From DYRG01 sp041161065 (GTDB lineage: Bacteria > Pseudomonadota > Gammaproteobacteria > Beggiatoales > Beggiatoaceae): a stretch of 64,000 nucleotides of DNA. The notes under the pieces are model-generated. The model saw nothing but the letters and a program-made list of their open reading frames with translations, ran no database searches and was not told the DNA's origin. The position numbers and the translations under genes are program-made. The stretch covers positions 124,001 to 188,000 of the forward strand of contig JBEAVE010000004.1 in assembly GCA_041161065.1 (NCBI GenBank). The letters run 5' to 3'. Shown here one piece after another: positions 53,057-62,314 of the stretch (the first letter of the stretch is position 1; every line of letters starts with the position of its first letter).

Positions 53057-54133
53057 TTGAACAAATTAAATGCCTTATTAGAAGATAGCAACGCGCCCTA
53101 TTTGGAGGATATTTACGAGGAAATTCATCCTAAAAGTACTCGGTTGGGCATTATTTTACGCACAGCAATTATTTCATTTCTCGCTATTTGGTTGTTGGTT
53201 TATGCAACTTCTTATACGGATTTCCTCTATCATTTTGCGTTAAGTAGTATTTTAGTCGGTGTGGGTGTGGGTTATTTCATGTTAGCAAATACGATGCTAT
53301 TTCACCGCTGGCATTCTTATGTTTTTATTGTAATTGATGCTATATTACTTACTGCTGTGTTGTTCTTTCACCCTTATGGAGAAATGCTAACGGAAGCGCA
53401 TTTGAGCAATCAAAATATTGTGTATTATATTTTATTTATCACGTTGAATTTATTGAGTTATTCTCCGCGCTTAATTTTATGGGGAATGGCTGTTAATATT
53501 GTAGCGTGGAATATAGGAATGTTTAATTTACCAACGGGGTTAATGATAGAGAACCACCAATGGTTGCATCAAAGCATTTTAATGTTTGTTCACGGGGTTT
53601 TGTTGGCATTTGGAATTGGTTTGTTGCGCCAATCAATGGTGCGCCAAATCATTGCAGAACGGGAGTTTTATGACGTATTAGTGACCGAGCGCGCGGCGTA
53701 TCCCAATCAAGTGGAGGATTTTGCCGATAGCGTGACCAAATTAGGCACACGGGCGGCGTTTGATCGGGACAGCGCGCTTTTTACAAAAGTTTTTGCTGAA
53801 GGACGCTTGAGCGATTTGACCATTGCATTTATTGATTTGGACGGCGCACAAACGCTAAAACAACGTCAAGGCGAAGAAGCATTTGAACGGTTATTGAAAA
53901 TCTTTGCAGAAATCGCCCGCACACAGTTTCGTTCTTCTGATATGTTGTACCGTTTCAAAGACGCGCATTTTGCTCTTTTAGCTCCCGGTGCAACTATCCG
54001 TAATGTAGAACGATTACAAACCTTGCTTAATAACATTATGCAAAAACTCGCCGAACAAGGGTTTGCAGAAATTGAAGCAAAAATGGGTTTAACAACATTA
54101 CACGAAGCGCAAAATGAAACCGATGAACTATAG
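53057..54133 (+). CDS. Membrane protein with degenerate GGDEF domain
   Basis: A 358-residue protein with about six transmembrane helices in residues ~30-200 and a GGDEF-like domain in ~220-350. The active loop reads FKDAHF in place of GGDEF, and the LTIAFIDLDGAQTLKQRQG segment keeps only part of the Mg/GTP site. It is probably inactive as a diguanylate cyclase. The start is TTG with a GGGGGA ribosome site; no upstream ATG exists in frame. It overlaps the next gene by 20 bases. Confidence 0.72.
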   Translation: MNKLNALLEDSNAPYLEDIYEEIHPKSTRLGIILRTAIISFLAIWLLVYATSYTDFLYHFALSSILVGVGVGYFMLANTMLFHRWHSYVFIVIDAILLTAVLFFHPYGEMLTEAHLSNQNIVYYILFITLNLLSYSPRLILWGMAVNIVAWNIGMFNLPTGLMIENHQWLHQSILMFVHGVLLAFGIGLLRQSMVRQIIAEREFYDVLVTERAAYPNQVEDFADSVTKLGTRAAFDRDSALFTKVFAEGRLSDLTIAFIDLDGAQTLKQRQGEEAFERLLKIFAEIARTQFRSSDMLYRFKDAHFALLAPGATIRNVERLQTLLNNIMQKLAEQGFAEIEAKMGLTTLHEAQNETDEL

Positions 54134-54647
54134 CTTTCTTCTGTGCATTATCGCATTGCTAGGGATTTCAACAGCGAACGCGGCAAGCCCACCGCCTTGG
54201 TTAGCAACAGTTGAAGGTAATATTGATTTCACACAACTGTCTTGCCCAGAAACCGCTCTGTCAATATTAAAACAAACTGGTTTTGCACGAATTTCCCAAC
54301 AAAACAATGCGTTATTTGCCGCTTGGAAAGCGGGGAAACATTATCATTATAAAACCATTATCAAATGTTTTCCTCGATACAAATTGGTTACAATTACTGT
54401 TGTAAGTGAACAATCTGGTGGATTACAAAAAGCTAAAATGCTTTTAGAAAAAATGCGAAAAAAAGCGACGGGATATTCTGAAGAACCTCCATTGCCCGGA
54501 CATTCACCTGACGATACTGAAGAAATCCCTGATTGTAGCGATGGTGTGGCATTAGTACGTTGCCTTTCTAGCGTGCCAGAAGATAGCTTAGAAATTGTTC
54601 AAGATTACCTCGATAAAATGAAAGCAAAACAAAAGAAAAAACCGTGA
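54114..54647 (+). CDS. Unrecognised exported protein
   Basis: A 177-residue protein with a signal peptide (residues ~1-23, ending ANAAS), four cysteines (two around residues 40-85, two near 142-152) and a lysine-rich tail. No family recognised. It overlaps the GGDEF-like gene (20 bases) and trhP (4 bases), so it is probably translated in this operon. An alternative start lies nine bases downstream. Confidence 0.62.
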   Translation: MKPMNYSFLLCIIALLGISTANAASPPPWLATVEGNIDFTQLSCPETALSILKQTGFARISQQNNALFAAWKAGKHYHYKTIIKCFPRYKLVTITVVSEQSGGLQKAKMLLEKMRKKATGYSEEPPLPGHSPDDTEEIPDCSDGVALVRCLSSVPEDSLEIVQDYLDKMKAKQKKKP

Positions 54648-55897
54648 AAACAGAACTATTATCACCCGCTGGATCATTAAAGAGTTTGCACTATGCGTTG
54701 TTATATGGTGCGGATGCCGTTTATGCGGGACAACCGCGTTATAGTTTGCGAGTAAGAAACAACGATTTCCATTCTTTAGAAAACCTTGAAAAAGGGATTT
54801 CTCAAACTCATCAACAAGGCAAGCAATTTTATTTAACCGTCAATATTGCCCCACATAATGCAAAAATCAAAACTTTCCTCGCAGATTTGAAACCTATTAT
54901 TGATTTGAAACCCGATGCATTAATCATTTCTGACCCAGGGTTAATTTTATTAGCTCGAGAGCATTTCCCAGAAATGCCATTGCATTTGTCAGTTCAGGCA
55001 AATACCGTGAATTATGCAGCGGTTAAATTTTGGAAACAAATCGGGATTCAGCGTATCATTTTATCGCGAGAACTTTCTTTAGATGAAATTGAGGAAATTC
55101 GTCAATTATGTCCCGATATGGAATTAGAAGTATTCGTGCACGGCGCGTTATGTATTGCGTATTCAGGTCGTTGTTTATTATCAGGTTATATGAATCATCG
55201 TGATTCAAATCAAGGCACTTGCACCAATGCGTGTCGATGGGATTATAAAACCCAACCCATGCAAACCAGTGATATTTGGCTAGTCAGAGAAAATCAACGC
55301 CCCAATGAATTGATGCCGATGTTTGAAGATGAGCATGGAACATATATTTTTAATTCAAAGGATTTGCGTGCGGTTCAACACGTTCAAAGATTAGTGAAAA
55401 TGGGGATTGATTCTCTTAAAATTGAGGGAAGAACTAAATCGCATTATTATGTTTCACGCACGGCGCAAATTTATCGGCGAGCAATTGATGATGCCATGAA
55501 TGGAAAAATGTTTGATGAGCATTTGTTAGTTGAATTAGATAAATTAGCTTCTCGAGGTTACACCGAAGGTTTCTTTGATCGCCATGCGCCACAATATCAT
55601 CAAAATTATGAAAGCGGTATTTCAATAGGATTACAACAGCAATTTGTTGGAGAAATTACCGGATTTGATGCAGAGAAACAACTATTAGAAATCGACGTGA
55701 AGAACCATTTTGAAATTGGTGATGAATTAGAAATCATGATTCCTTCGGGAACGCAGGTTTTCAAATTAGAGCAAATGGAGAATCACGACGGGGTTTCAAT
55801 GGCGGTTGCAAAAGGGTCTGGTTATCAAGTTAAAATTACATCACCAATTGGAGAGGAAAGCGTGGGCGGTTTCTTATTAAGAACCTTACCCAATTAG
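54644..55897 (+). CDS. trhP: U32-family tRNA hydroxylation protein TrhP (YegQ)
   Basis: Needed for hydroxylation that leads to 5-carboxymethoxyuridine/5-methoxyuridine in tRNA wobble positions. The 417-residue protein follows E. coli YegQ closely: ELLSPAGSLKSLHYAL, YGADAVYAGQPRYSLRVRNN, HLSVQANTVN, FVHGALCIAYSGRCLLSGY and NQGTCTNACRW with the iron-sulfur cysteines, DLRAVQHVQ and KIEGRTKS. It is about 35 residues shorter than YegQ because of small internal and C-terminal gaps. GTG start overlapping the previous gene by four bases. Confidence 0.93.
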   Translation: MKTELLSPAGSLKSLHYALLYGADAVYAGQPRYSLRVRNNDFHSLENLEKGISQTHQQGKQFYLTVNIAPHNAKIKTFLADLKPIIDLKPDALIISDPGLILLAREHFPEMPLHLSVQANTVNYAAVKFWKQIGIQRIILSRELSLDEIEEIRQLCPDMELEVFVHGALCIAYSGRCLLSGYMNHRDSNQGTCTNACRWDYKTQPMQTSDIWLVRENQRPNELMPMFEDEHGTYIFNSKDLRAVQHVQRLVKMGIDSLKIEGRTKSHYYVSRTAQIYRRAIDDAMNGKMFDEHLLVELDKLASRGYTEGFFDRHAPQYHQNYESGISIGLQQQFVGEITGFDAEKQLLEIDVKNHFEIGDELEIMIPSGTQVFKLEQMENHDGVSMAVAKGSGYQVKITSPIGEESVGGFLLRTLPN

Positions 55898-56022
55898 CTA
55901 GTTACCTTTATCAGAATTAGGATTATCTTTCTCATCTGGCGGCATAGCTGCGACTACCCGAATATTGATTTCAAATACAACTCCTCTATCTGTATTATGA
56001 CTAATTTTATTAATTTTAATTT
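55898..56022 (-). pseudogene. 3' remnant of a minus-strand gene cut by a MITE
   Basis: An open frame on the minus strand runs from the MITE border at 56022 to a TAG complementary to 55898-55900, directly after the trhP stop. Its translation (ending in AMPPDEKDNPNSDKGN) looks like a natural hydrophilic C-terminus. The upstream part of the gene is absent; the MITE and the EVE-HNH gene now occupy that side. Family not recognised. Confidence 0.5.
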
Positions 56023-56117
56023 GGGTAGTGATCAAATTAAGATGCTAGTTAAATCTATAATTTACTAAAAATAAACACAAAATAGGCAAAATTATCTCTT
56101 GCTTTTGATCACTACCC
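56023..56117. mobile_element. MITE-like element, TGATCACTACCC family
   Basis: A 95-bp non-coding element bounded by GGGTAGTGATCAAATT and TTTTGATCACTACCC, nearly identical inside to the copy at 27988-28080. It ends five bases before the ATG of the EVE-HNH gene and starts where the minus-strand remnant stops. Confidence 0.87.
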
Positions 56118-56122
56118 CAAAA

Positions 56123-56950
56123 ATGAAAACTTATTTATTATTATGGAATCCTAAAAAATGGGAATGGGAAACTATTCAGCAAGATATTTCAGAACTTGCT
56201 CAAAATGGCAAATTAATGGGAAATTGGAGTTGTGGAAGAACAAAGAAAATAAAGCCTAATGATCGATTCTTTCTTATGAGATTAGGTAAAGAACCTAAAG
56301 GAATTTGTGCATCAGGAAGAATAATTAATTCTCCAGTTCAAGATAATCATTGGGATAGTAAAGAGGGTTCAACTTATTATGTTGATGTAGAATTTGAAAC
56401 AATACTTGATCCCAATAATGAATCTATTTTTTTGATTGAAAAACAAGAAGGTATTTATAAAAACTATAATTGGACTCCACAATCTGGAGGTAGAACTATT
56501 CCTCATGAAATTGCTGAACAATTATACCAAGATTGGTCTCTTTTTTTAGAGCAAAAGAATAAGAAAGAAGAAATAACCCTTCCAGAAGAAATTTCTGAAA
56601 AAGAAGTTTATTTTGAAGGTGCAATAAAAAAAATTTCTGTTAATATCTATGAACGTAATAATAAAGCAAGAGAAAAATGTATAGAACATTATGGAATAAA
56701 TTGTTATATTTGTGAGATTAGCTTTGAGAAACAATATGGAGAAATTGGAAAAGGTTTTATTCATGTTCATCATTTAAAACAACTTTCAGAGATTCGAGAA
56801 GGTTATCAAGTTGATCCTATTGAAGATTTACGCCCCGTTTGTCCAAATTGCCATGCCATGTTGCATAGGAAAAATCCACCGTATTCAATAGATGAATTAA
56901 AAGAAAAATTGATGAAACTTTTTGAAAATAAAGAGGAGCAACTATGCTAA
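56123..56950 (+). CDS. EVE-HNH endonuclease, probable modification-dependent restriction enzyme
   Basis: About 275 residues. An N-terminal EVE/PUA-like domain (residues ~1-145, with LLLWNPKKWEW, WSCGRTKKIKPNDRFFLMRLG and VDVEFE) fits proteins that flip and read modified bases. The C-terminal HNH domain (~185-265) has CYIC, HVHHLKQLSE and VCPNCHAMLH, an McrA-like zinc/HNH core. Such fusions are type IV-like nucleases that cut modified DNA. The frame extends into the MITE, but the ATG at 56123 is the natural start; no Shine-Dalgarno is left upstream. It overlaps the next gene by seven bases. Confidence 0.83.
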   Translation: MKTYLLLWNPKKWEWETIQQDISELAQNGKLMGNWSCGRTKKIKPNDRFFLMRLGKEPKGICASGRIINSPVQDNHWDSKEGSTYYVDVEFETILDPNNESIFLIEKQEGIYKNYNWTPQSGGRTIPHEIAEQLYQDWSLFLEQKNKKEEITLPEEISEKEVYFEGAIKKISVNIYERNNKAREKCIEHYGINCYICEISFEKQYGEIGKGFIHVHHLKQLSEIREGYQVDPIEDLRPVCPNCHAMLHRKNPPYSIDELKEKLMKLFENKEEQLC

Positions 56951-57414
56951 CTTTGAACATTAATGGAAACGCCCACGAAGTCGACGTGCCAAATGATATG
57001 CCATTGTTATGGGTACTGCGCGATGTGGTCGGTTTGACAGGCACAAAATACGGCTGCGGAAGCGCATTATGCGGCGCGTGCAGCGTTTTAATCGATAATC
57101 AACCGGCGCGGGCGTGTGTGTTGCCGGTTTCAGAAACCGTAGGAAAATCAATCACTACCATCGAAGGCTTACACGGCGCAATCGCTGAAACCGTTCAACA
57201 AGCATGGATTAATGAACAAGTCCCGCAGTGTGGTTATTGCCAATCGGGGCAAATTGTGAACACCGTTGCGTTATTGGCGCAAAATAATTCCCCGACCGAT
57301 CAAGACATTGACACCGCTTTATCGGGGAATTTGTGTCGATGCGGGACATATCAACGGGTTCGGGCGGCGGTTCACGCGGCGGCGGCTAAACTCAACAAAG
57401 GAGCAACCTCATGA
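56944..57414 (+). CDS. Molybdenum hydroxylase [2Fe-2S] subunit, IorA-like
   Basis: Small electron-transfer subunit of a xanthine-oxidase-family enzyme. The 156-residue protein has two [2Fe-2S] sites: the plant-type CGSALCGACS with a later RAC (near residues 40-60) and the helical CGYCQSGQ with CRCGTY (near 98-137). It overlaps the large-subunit gene by four bases. Length and order match isoquinoline 1-oxidoreductase alpha and aldehyde-oxidase-like systems; the true substrate is unknown. Confidence 0.9.
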   Translation: MLTLNINGNAHEVDVPNDMPLLWVLRDVVGLTGTKYGCGSALCGACSVLIDNQPARACVLPVSETVGKSITTIEGLHGAIAETVQQAWINEQVPQCGYCQSGQIVNTVALLAQNNSPTDQDIDTALSGNLCRCGTYQRVRAAVHAAAAKLNKGATS

Positions 57415-59549
57415 ATCGGCGGCAATTTTTACAAATGAGTTTAACGGTTAGCGGCAGTTTGTTAATTGGCGTAGAATTAGCCGCTAAAACCCCCGAAGAA
57501 ACCAACCTAGAAACCCCCTTAGAAAAGAAAATCTTTAATCCTAATGCGTGGATTCGCATTGATCCCACAAATAAAATTACTTTTTTGATCGACCGTTCAG
57601 AAATGGGTCAAGGTGTCACGACTTCTTTAGCGATGTTGATTGCCGAAGAAATGGAAGTCGATTTGGATCAAATTACCACCGAATTTGCCCCCGCCGGTGA
57701 TCAATATCGTAACGCCTTGATTGGATTGCAATTAACGGGTGGCAGCACCAGTGTTCGTGAGGCGTGGGAAAAATTACGTCGAGCAGGCGCGGTCGCAAAA
57801 ATGGTTTTGATCGAAGCCGCCGCGCAAACTTGGGACGTGCCCAAAGAAGAATGTCGCGCCCACAAAGGCAAAGTCGTTCACAACGAAAATAGCTTTGCTT
57901 ACGGGGAGTTAGTCGCGCGCGCCGCTAAATTATCACCGCCCGATCCCGACTCCATTTCCTTAAAACCCGCCAGTGAATTCCGATTAATCGGTAAATCCGC
58001 CCCGCGTTTGGATTTGCACGACAAAGTGACTGGAAAAGCCTTGTTTGGCATCGATGTAAAATTACCTAACTTATTGATTGCAAGCGTGCTTCGTGCGCCG
58101 ATGATCGGGGGGAAACTCAAAGATGTCGACGATAGTGCCGTGCGCCAAATGGCGGGCGTGCGTCATGTCATTAAAACGAGTGACGGCGTGGCGGTGGTTG
58201 CGGATAATTTTTGGTTGGCGCAACAAGGAGTTAAAGCTCTCAAAGTCGAATGGGAAGGGGGCGATGCGCGTTTGTCGACCGAAAGCATTGTGGACGCGCT
58301 CAAAGAAGCCGCTGCCCGAGAAAAAGCCGTTGTCGCAAAACAAGTTGGGAATCTCAAAAACGTCCGCGCCGCCGATAAAATCCTTGAAGTTGAATATGTT
58401 GCGCCGTTTCAAGCCCATGCGTGTATGGAGCCGCTCAATTGCACCGCCGATGTCAAAAAAGATCGATGCGAAGTGTGGGTCGGCACGCAAAATCAATCGG
58501 GTGCATTACAAACTGCCAAAGAAATCACGGGCTTAACCGTCGATGCAATAAAAATTCATACCACTTATTTGGGTGGGGGATTTGGACGGCGCGGTGAACG
58601 AGATTTTGTGCGCGATGCCCTTGAAATTTCTAAGGCAATCGATGCGCCCGTTAAAGTGATTTGGACGCGCGAACAAGATATGCAGCACGATTTTTATCGC
58701 CCGATTTCATATCAAAAATTGAGAGCTTTTATTAATAAAGACAATGAGTTAATCGGTTGGCAGCAACGCATTGCCAGTCCATCAATTATGGCGCGCGCGA
58801 TGCCCGATCGTTTAAAAGATGGTTTGGATCACAGTTCGGTCGAGGGCGCGGCGGATTTACCCTACGATATTCAAAACATATCGGTCGAATATGCGCTTAA
58901 AAATCCGGGCAATGTTCCCGTTGGTTTTTGGCGTTCGGTGGGACATTCGCAAAATGCGTTCGTTACGGAATCTTTTATTGATGAAATCGCGGTCGCCACC
59001 CGCCAAAATCCTGTTGAATTTCGGCAGCAATTGCTTAAAAATCACCCGCGACATTTGGGCGTTTTAATGTTAGCCGCCGAAAAAGTCGATTGGGAACAAA
59101 CCCTCGAACAAGGCGAAGGACGCGGTGTCGCGGTACATCATTGTTTTGGAAGCTATTGTGCGCAAATCGCGGAAGTCGCCGTCGACAAAAATGGCAACGT
59201 GCGCGTGAAAAAAGTTATTTGCGCCATCGACTGCGGGCAAACCGTCAATCCCAACACCATCGAAGCCCAAATGCACAGCGCGATCGTGTACGGTTTAACA
59301 GCAACCCTGCACAGCTCGATTTCAATCAAAAATGGCACAATTCAACAAAGCAACTTCGATACGTTTCCAATCTTAAAAATCAACGAGATGCCAATCATCG
59401 AAGTCTACATTGTGCAAAGCGAAGAAGCCCCCGGCGGTGTCGGTGAGCCCGCATTGCCCCCCATCGCGCCCGCCGTCGCCAATGCCGTTTTCGCCGCCAC
59501 CGGCAAACGCATTCGCCATTTACCTATCCATCATACGGATTTAGCTTAA
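57411..59549 (+). CDS. Molybdenum hydroxylase large subunit, IorB-like, Tat-exported
   Basis: Molybdopterin-binding subunit of 712 residues. It opens with a twin-arginine-type leader (NRRQFLQMS), so the folded enzyme is probably exported by Tat; tatABC lies 5.7 kb downstream. Family motifs include DRSEMGQGVTTSL, TYLGGGFGRRGERDF and the C-terminal GGVGEPALPPIAPA with the active-site glutamate. There is no FAD subunit and no XdhC-like chaperone gene beside it. The electron acceptor is unknown. Confidence 0.9.
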   Translation: MNRRQFLQMSLTVSGSLLIGVELAAKTPEETNLETPLEKKIFNPNAWIRIDPTNKITFLIDRSEMGQGVTTSLAMLIAEEMEVDLDQITTEFAPAGDQYRNALIGLQLTGGSTSVREAWEKLRRAGAVAKMVLIEAAAQTWDVPKEECRAHKGKVVHNENSFAYGELVARAAKLSPPDPDSISLKPASEFRLIGKSAPRLDLHDKVTGKALFGIDVKLPNLLIASVLRAPMIGGKLKDVDDSAVRQMAGVRHVIKTSDGVAVVADNFWLAQQGVKALKVEWEGGDARLSTESIVDALKEAAAREKAVVAKQVGNLKNVRAADKILEVEYVAPFQAHACMEPLNCTADVKKDRCEVWVGTQNQSGALQTAKEITGLTVDAIKIHTTYLGGGFGRRGERDFVRDALEISKAIDAPVKVIWTREQDMQHDFYRPISYQKLRAFINKDNELIGWQQRIASPSIMARAMPDRLKDGLDHSSVEGAADLPYDIQNISVEYALKNPGNVPVGFWRSVGHSQNAFVTESFIDEIAVATRQNPVEFRQQLLKNHPRHLGVLMLAAEKVDWEQTLEQGEGRGVAVHHCFGSYCAQIAEVAVDKNGNVRVKKVICAIDCGQTVNPNTIEAQMHSAIVYGLTATLHSSISIKNGTIQQSNFDTFPILKINEMPIIEVYIVQSEEAPGGVGEPALPPIAPAVANAVFAATGKRIRHLPIHHTDLA

Positions 59550-59665
59550 TTTTTTCGGATTAGAGAAATCACAGTTTGTTTCTCGGCGGTGATGTAGAAA
59601 TGCTTTTTTATGTCACCGTCTAATAATCTTTTGCTTTTTCCATTACTGAGTGAAATAAATAATTT

Positions 59666-60844
59666 ATGAAATTACATAGAAATCTCGTGATCGCCGTTAT
59701 CGATACATTGTCTGCGATTTTTGAACAACAACAATACGCCGATAAAGTGATTGAAAAACAACTCAAAAGCAATCCCAAATGGGGCGCGCGCGATCGAGCA
59801 TTTGTGGCGGAATATAGTTATGAAATCGTCCGTTGGAAACGATTGCTAGAATACCTCATTCACAACAAACCTAATCTGTGGGATTTGTTTGGCGCATTTC
59901 TTTTATGGAAAGGCGAAACGTTGCCGGATTGGGAAGAGTTTAAAGGGGTTTCAATTGATAAAGAACGTTTAGAAGAAATTAAACAAATTCGGTCGTTAAG
60001 AGAATCGATCCCAGAATGGTTAGATGAAGTGGGAGAAAAGGAATTAAAAGAACAGTGGAACGCGATTTTAACTGCCTTAAACAAAACTGCGCCGTTAATT
60101 ATTAGAGTGAATACCTTAAAAACCACTCGAGAAACTTTACAAATTCGCTTTCAAGAAGATAAGATTGAGAGCGTTGTAGTGGGCGACAATGCGTTGCAAT
60201 TAAAAGTGCGAAGAAATTTATTTCTCCACCCCGCTTTCAAAGAAGGACTTTTTGAAATCCAAGATGCGAATTCTCAACGGATTGCGCCGACTTTACAATT
60301 AAAAGCCGGTTTGACGGTGATCGATGCGTGCGCGGGCGGCGGCGGTAAAACCCTACAAATGGCGGCTTTAATGGAAAATAAGGGGAAAATCATCGCGTTA
60401 GATACGGAAGCCTGGAAACTCGCCAATTTGAAACAACGCGCTCGCCGTGCTGGGGCTTTTAATATTGAAACCCGTTTAATCGAAAATAACAAAACAATCA
60501 AACGCTTACATAATCATGCGGATCGAGTTTTATTAGATGTGCCGTGCAGCGGTTTGGGGGTGTTGCGGCGAAATCCCGATGCAAAATGGAAATTGAGCCC
60601 GCAGCGATTGGACGACGTGCGCCAACGCCAACACGACATTTTGCGACAATACGCGCCGATGTGCAAAGTCGGGGGATTGCTGGTGTACGCGACGTGCAGC
60701 GTGTTGCCGTCCGAAAATCATTTGCAAGTTGCCCAGTTTTTGAGCGACGATTCGCGGTTTGTTTTGCAAAACGAGGAAAATCTTTACCCGCATCACAGCG
60801 ATTTCGACGGTTTTTATTATGCGGAAATGAAAAGAATCAATTAA
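59666..60844 (+). CDS. RsmB/NOP-family RNA m5C methyltransferase
   Basis: A 392-residue SAM-dependent RNA cytosine-5 methyltransferase homologue. Motif I VIDACAGGGGKTLQMAAL (near residue 217), motif IV LDVPCSGLGVLRRNPDAKWK with one catalytic cysteine (near 294) and motif VI VYATCSVLPSEN with the other (near 350). An N-terminal NusB-like helical region is reduced compared with RsmB (429). The target, rRNA or another RNA, is not clear. Confidence 0.87.
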   Translation: MKLHRNLVIAVIDTLSAIFEQQQYADKVIEKQLKSNPKWGARDRAFVAEYSYEIVRWKRLLEYLIHNKPNLWDLFGAFLLWKGETLPDWEEFKGVSIDKERLEEIKQIRSLRESIPEWLDEVGEKELKEQWNAILTALNKTAPLIIRVNTLKTTRETLQIRFQEDKIESVVVGDNALQLKVRRNLFLHPAFKEGLFEIQDANSQRIAPTLQLKAGLTVIDACAGGGGKTLQMAALMENKGKIIALDTEAWKLANLKQRARRAGAFNIETRLIENNKTIKRLHNHADRVLLDVPCSGLGVLRRNPDAKWKLSPQRLDDVRQRQHDILRQYAPMCKVGGLLVYATCSVLPSENHLQVAQFLSDDSRFVLQNEENLYPHHSDFDGFYYAEMKRIN

Positions 60845-60944
60845 ATCATGAAATTACTAGGCAAATTTCAAAAAAAGGTTGCATTTTTGCCAAGTACTTG
60901 AAATAATTGGTTTCAGTATTTTTTGGAGAAGCTAAGAGGCTAAA

Positions 60945-62183
60945 ATGACGATTAACACAAAACTGATTAACTTATTGACTGTATTTGCATTATTGGGACT
61001 AGGCGGCTGCGCCATTACCCCAGAAGACGGTGATAACGATGCTGTCGCCAACGCCGAAGCCACCGACTCAACCCAGAGCACCACCGCAAAAGTCGCCAGT
61101 GCCGCGAAAGCAAAAAAACCTTCCCAGCAGTATCAGAGTTTATGGAATCGAATCACCGCAGGTTATGAACTGCAACCCACCGTCGAACCCGAACGTTACG
61201 CAAGAACCTTAGGTTTTTATCTCCGAAATCACAAACATTTCTACCGCTTAAGTTACAACGCCGCCCCCTATTTACATTACATTGCCGAAGCCGTCGAACA
61301 ACGCGGTATGCCAATGGAAATTGCCCTCCTCCCCGCCATCGAAAGTTCCTACAAACCCACCGCGCATTCCCCCAAAAGTGCTGTTGGTATTTGGCAATTT
61401 ATCCCCGGCACTGGCAAAGCCTTCGGTTTAGAGCAAAATAAATCCTACGACGCACGCCAAGATATTGCCGCTTCCACCGAAGCCGCCTTGAATTACTTGC
61501 AATTATTGCACGATAAAATGGGTGGGGATTGGTTAAATGCGATTGCAGCGTACAATTGTGGCGAAGGGCGCGTCCTCAAAGAAATCAAGAAAAATCAAGC
61601 ACAAGGCAAACCCACCGATTATTGGTCATTAAATCTCCCCAAAGAAACTCGCGGTTACATTCCTAGTTTATTAGCGGTTTCTGCCATCATCAAATATTCA
61701 GAAGAATACGGCATCGCATTACCCGACATTCCTAATCAACCTTATGTTGCAATGGTCGAAACCAATAGCCAAGTGGATTTAGAAACCGTCGCCACCTTAA
61801 TTGATATGCCGTTGCCTGAATTGCGTTATTTGAACCCCGGCTTTAAGAAAGTGTCGGTCGGCGCGCCTTATGTGTTAGTGCCGGTGGATAAAGCCGATAT
61901 GTTAAAACAGAGATTAGCGCAAGCGGGCGTTCAAATTACCACTGAAAGCATTCCGTTAGCCGAAGTTGAATCTCCGTTTGATGCGGGAGAATCTCCCTTT
62001 AATCAATTGGTTGCGGCGCAGTCTCACGAAGTACAAGAAGGCGAAACCTTACGCGACATCGCCCGCCAATACCAAACCAGCACACAGTCTATTGCGGTGC
62101 TCAACAAAATAGATCGCAAAGCAGAAATTTCTGCTGGAACAGTGCTTCAAATTCCAGCCGTTCAAGCTGCTGTTAATCAATAG
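60945..62183 (+). CDS. mltD: MltD-like membrane-bound lytic transglycosylase with LysM
   Basis: Cuts peptidoglycan glycan strands from the outer membrane. The 412-residue lipoprotein has its lipobox near residue 20 (GLGGC). An SLT catalytic domain holds the glutamate in PAIESSYKPTAHSPKSAVG (near residue 127), IWQFIPGTGKAFGL and AAYNCGEGRV. A C-terminal LysM repeat lies at ~360-405, and a more decayed LysM-like region before it at ~275-320. E. coli MltD has 452 residues and two LysM repeats. Confidence 0.9.
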   Translation: MTINTKLINLLTVFALLGLGGCAITPEDGDNDAVANAEATDSTQSTTAKVASAAKAKKPSQQYQSLWNRITAGYELQPTVEPERYARTLGFYLRNHKHFYRLSYNAAPYLHYIAEAVEQRGMPMEIALLPAIESSYKPTAHSPKSAVGIWQFIPGTGKAFGLEQNKSYDARQDIAASTEAALNYLQLLHDKMGGDWLNAIAAYNCGEGRVLKEIKKNQAQGKPTDYWSLNLPKETRGYIPSLLAVSAIIKYSEEYGIALPDIPNQPYVAMVETNSQVDLETVATLIDMPLPELRYLNPGFKKVSVGAPYVLVPVDKADMLKQRLAQAGVQITTESIPLAEVESPFDAGESPFNQLVAAQSHEVQEGETLRDIARQYQTSTQSIAVLNKIDRKAEISAGTVLQIPAVQAAVNQ

Positions 62184-62202
62184 TTCATAAATTACTCCTG
62201 TT

Positions 62203-62237
62203 ACGCTGTCAAATAACCGAATTTGGCAGCGTTTTTT
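62203..62237 (+). terminator. Rho-independent terminator of mltD
   Basis: A 12-bp stem (ACGCTGTCAAAT / ATTTGGCAGCGT, one G-U pair) with a 6-base loop, followed by a T run. Confidence 0.9.
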
Positions 62238-62314
62238 ATTGTTTTTCTTGAAATCTAGCGTTTTGCTCACAATTTAGCTCTAATCCACTCGGAAATTTAT
62301 TAAGGAAAATCCCC

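Noticed and set aside
57000..59500. Several long open frames inside the molybdenum hydroxylase genes on both strands
   Set aside because: They are shadows of GC-richer coding sequence; the main frames carry all cofactor motifs.
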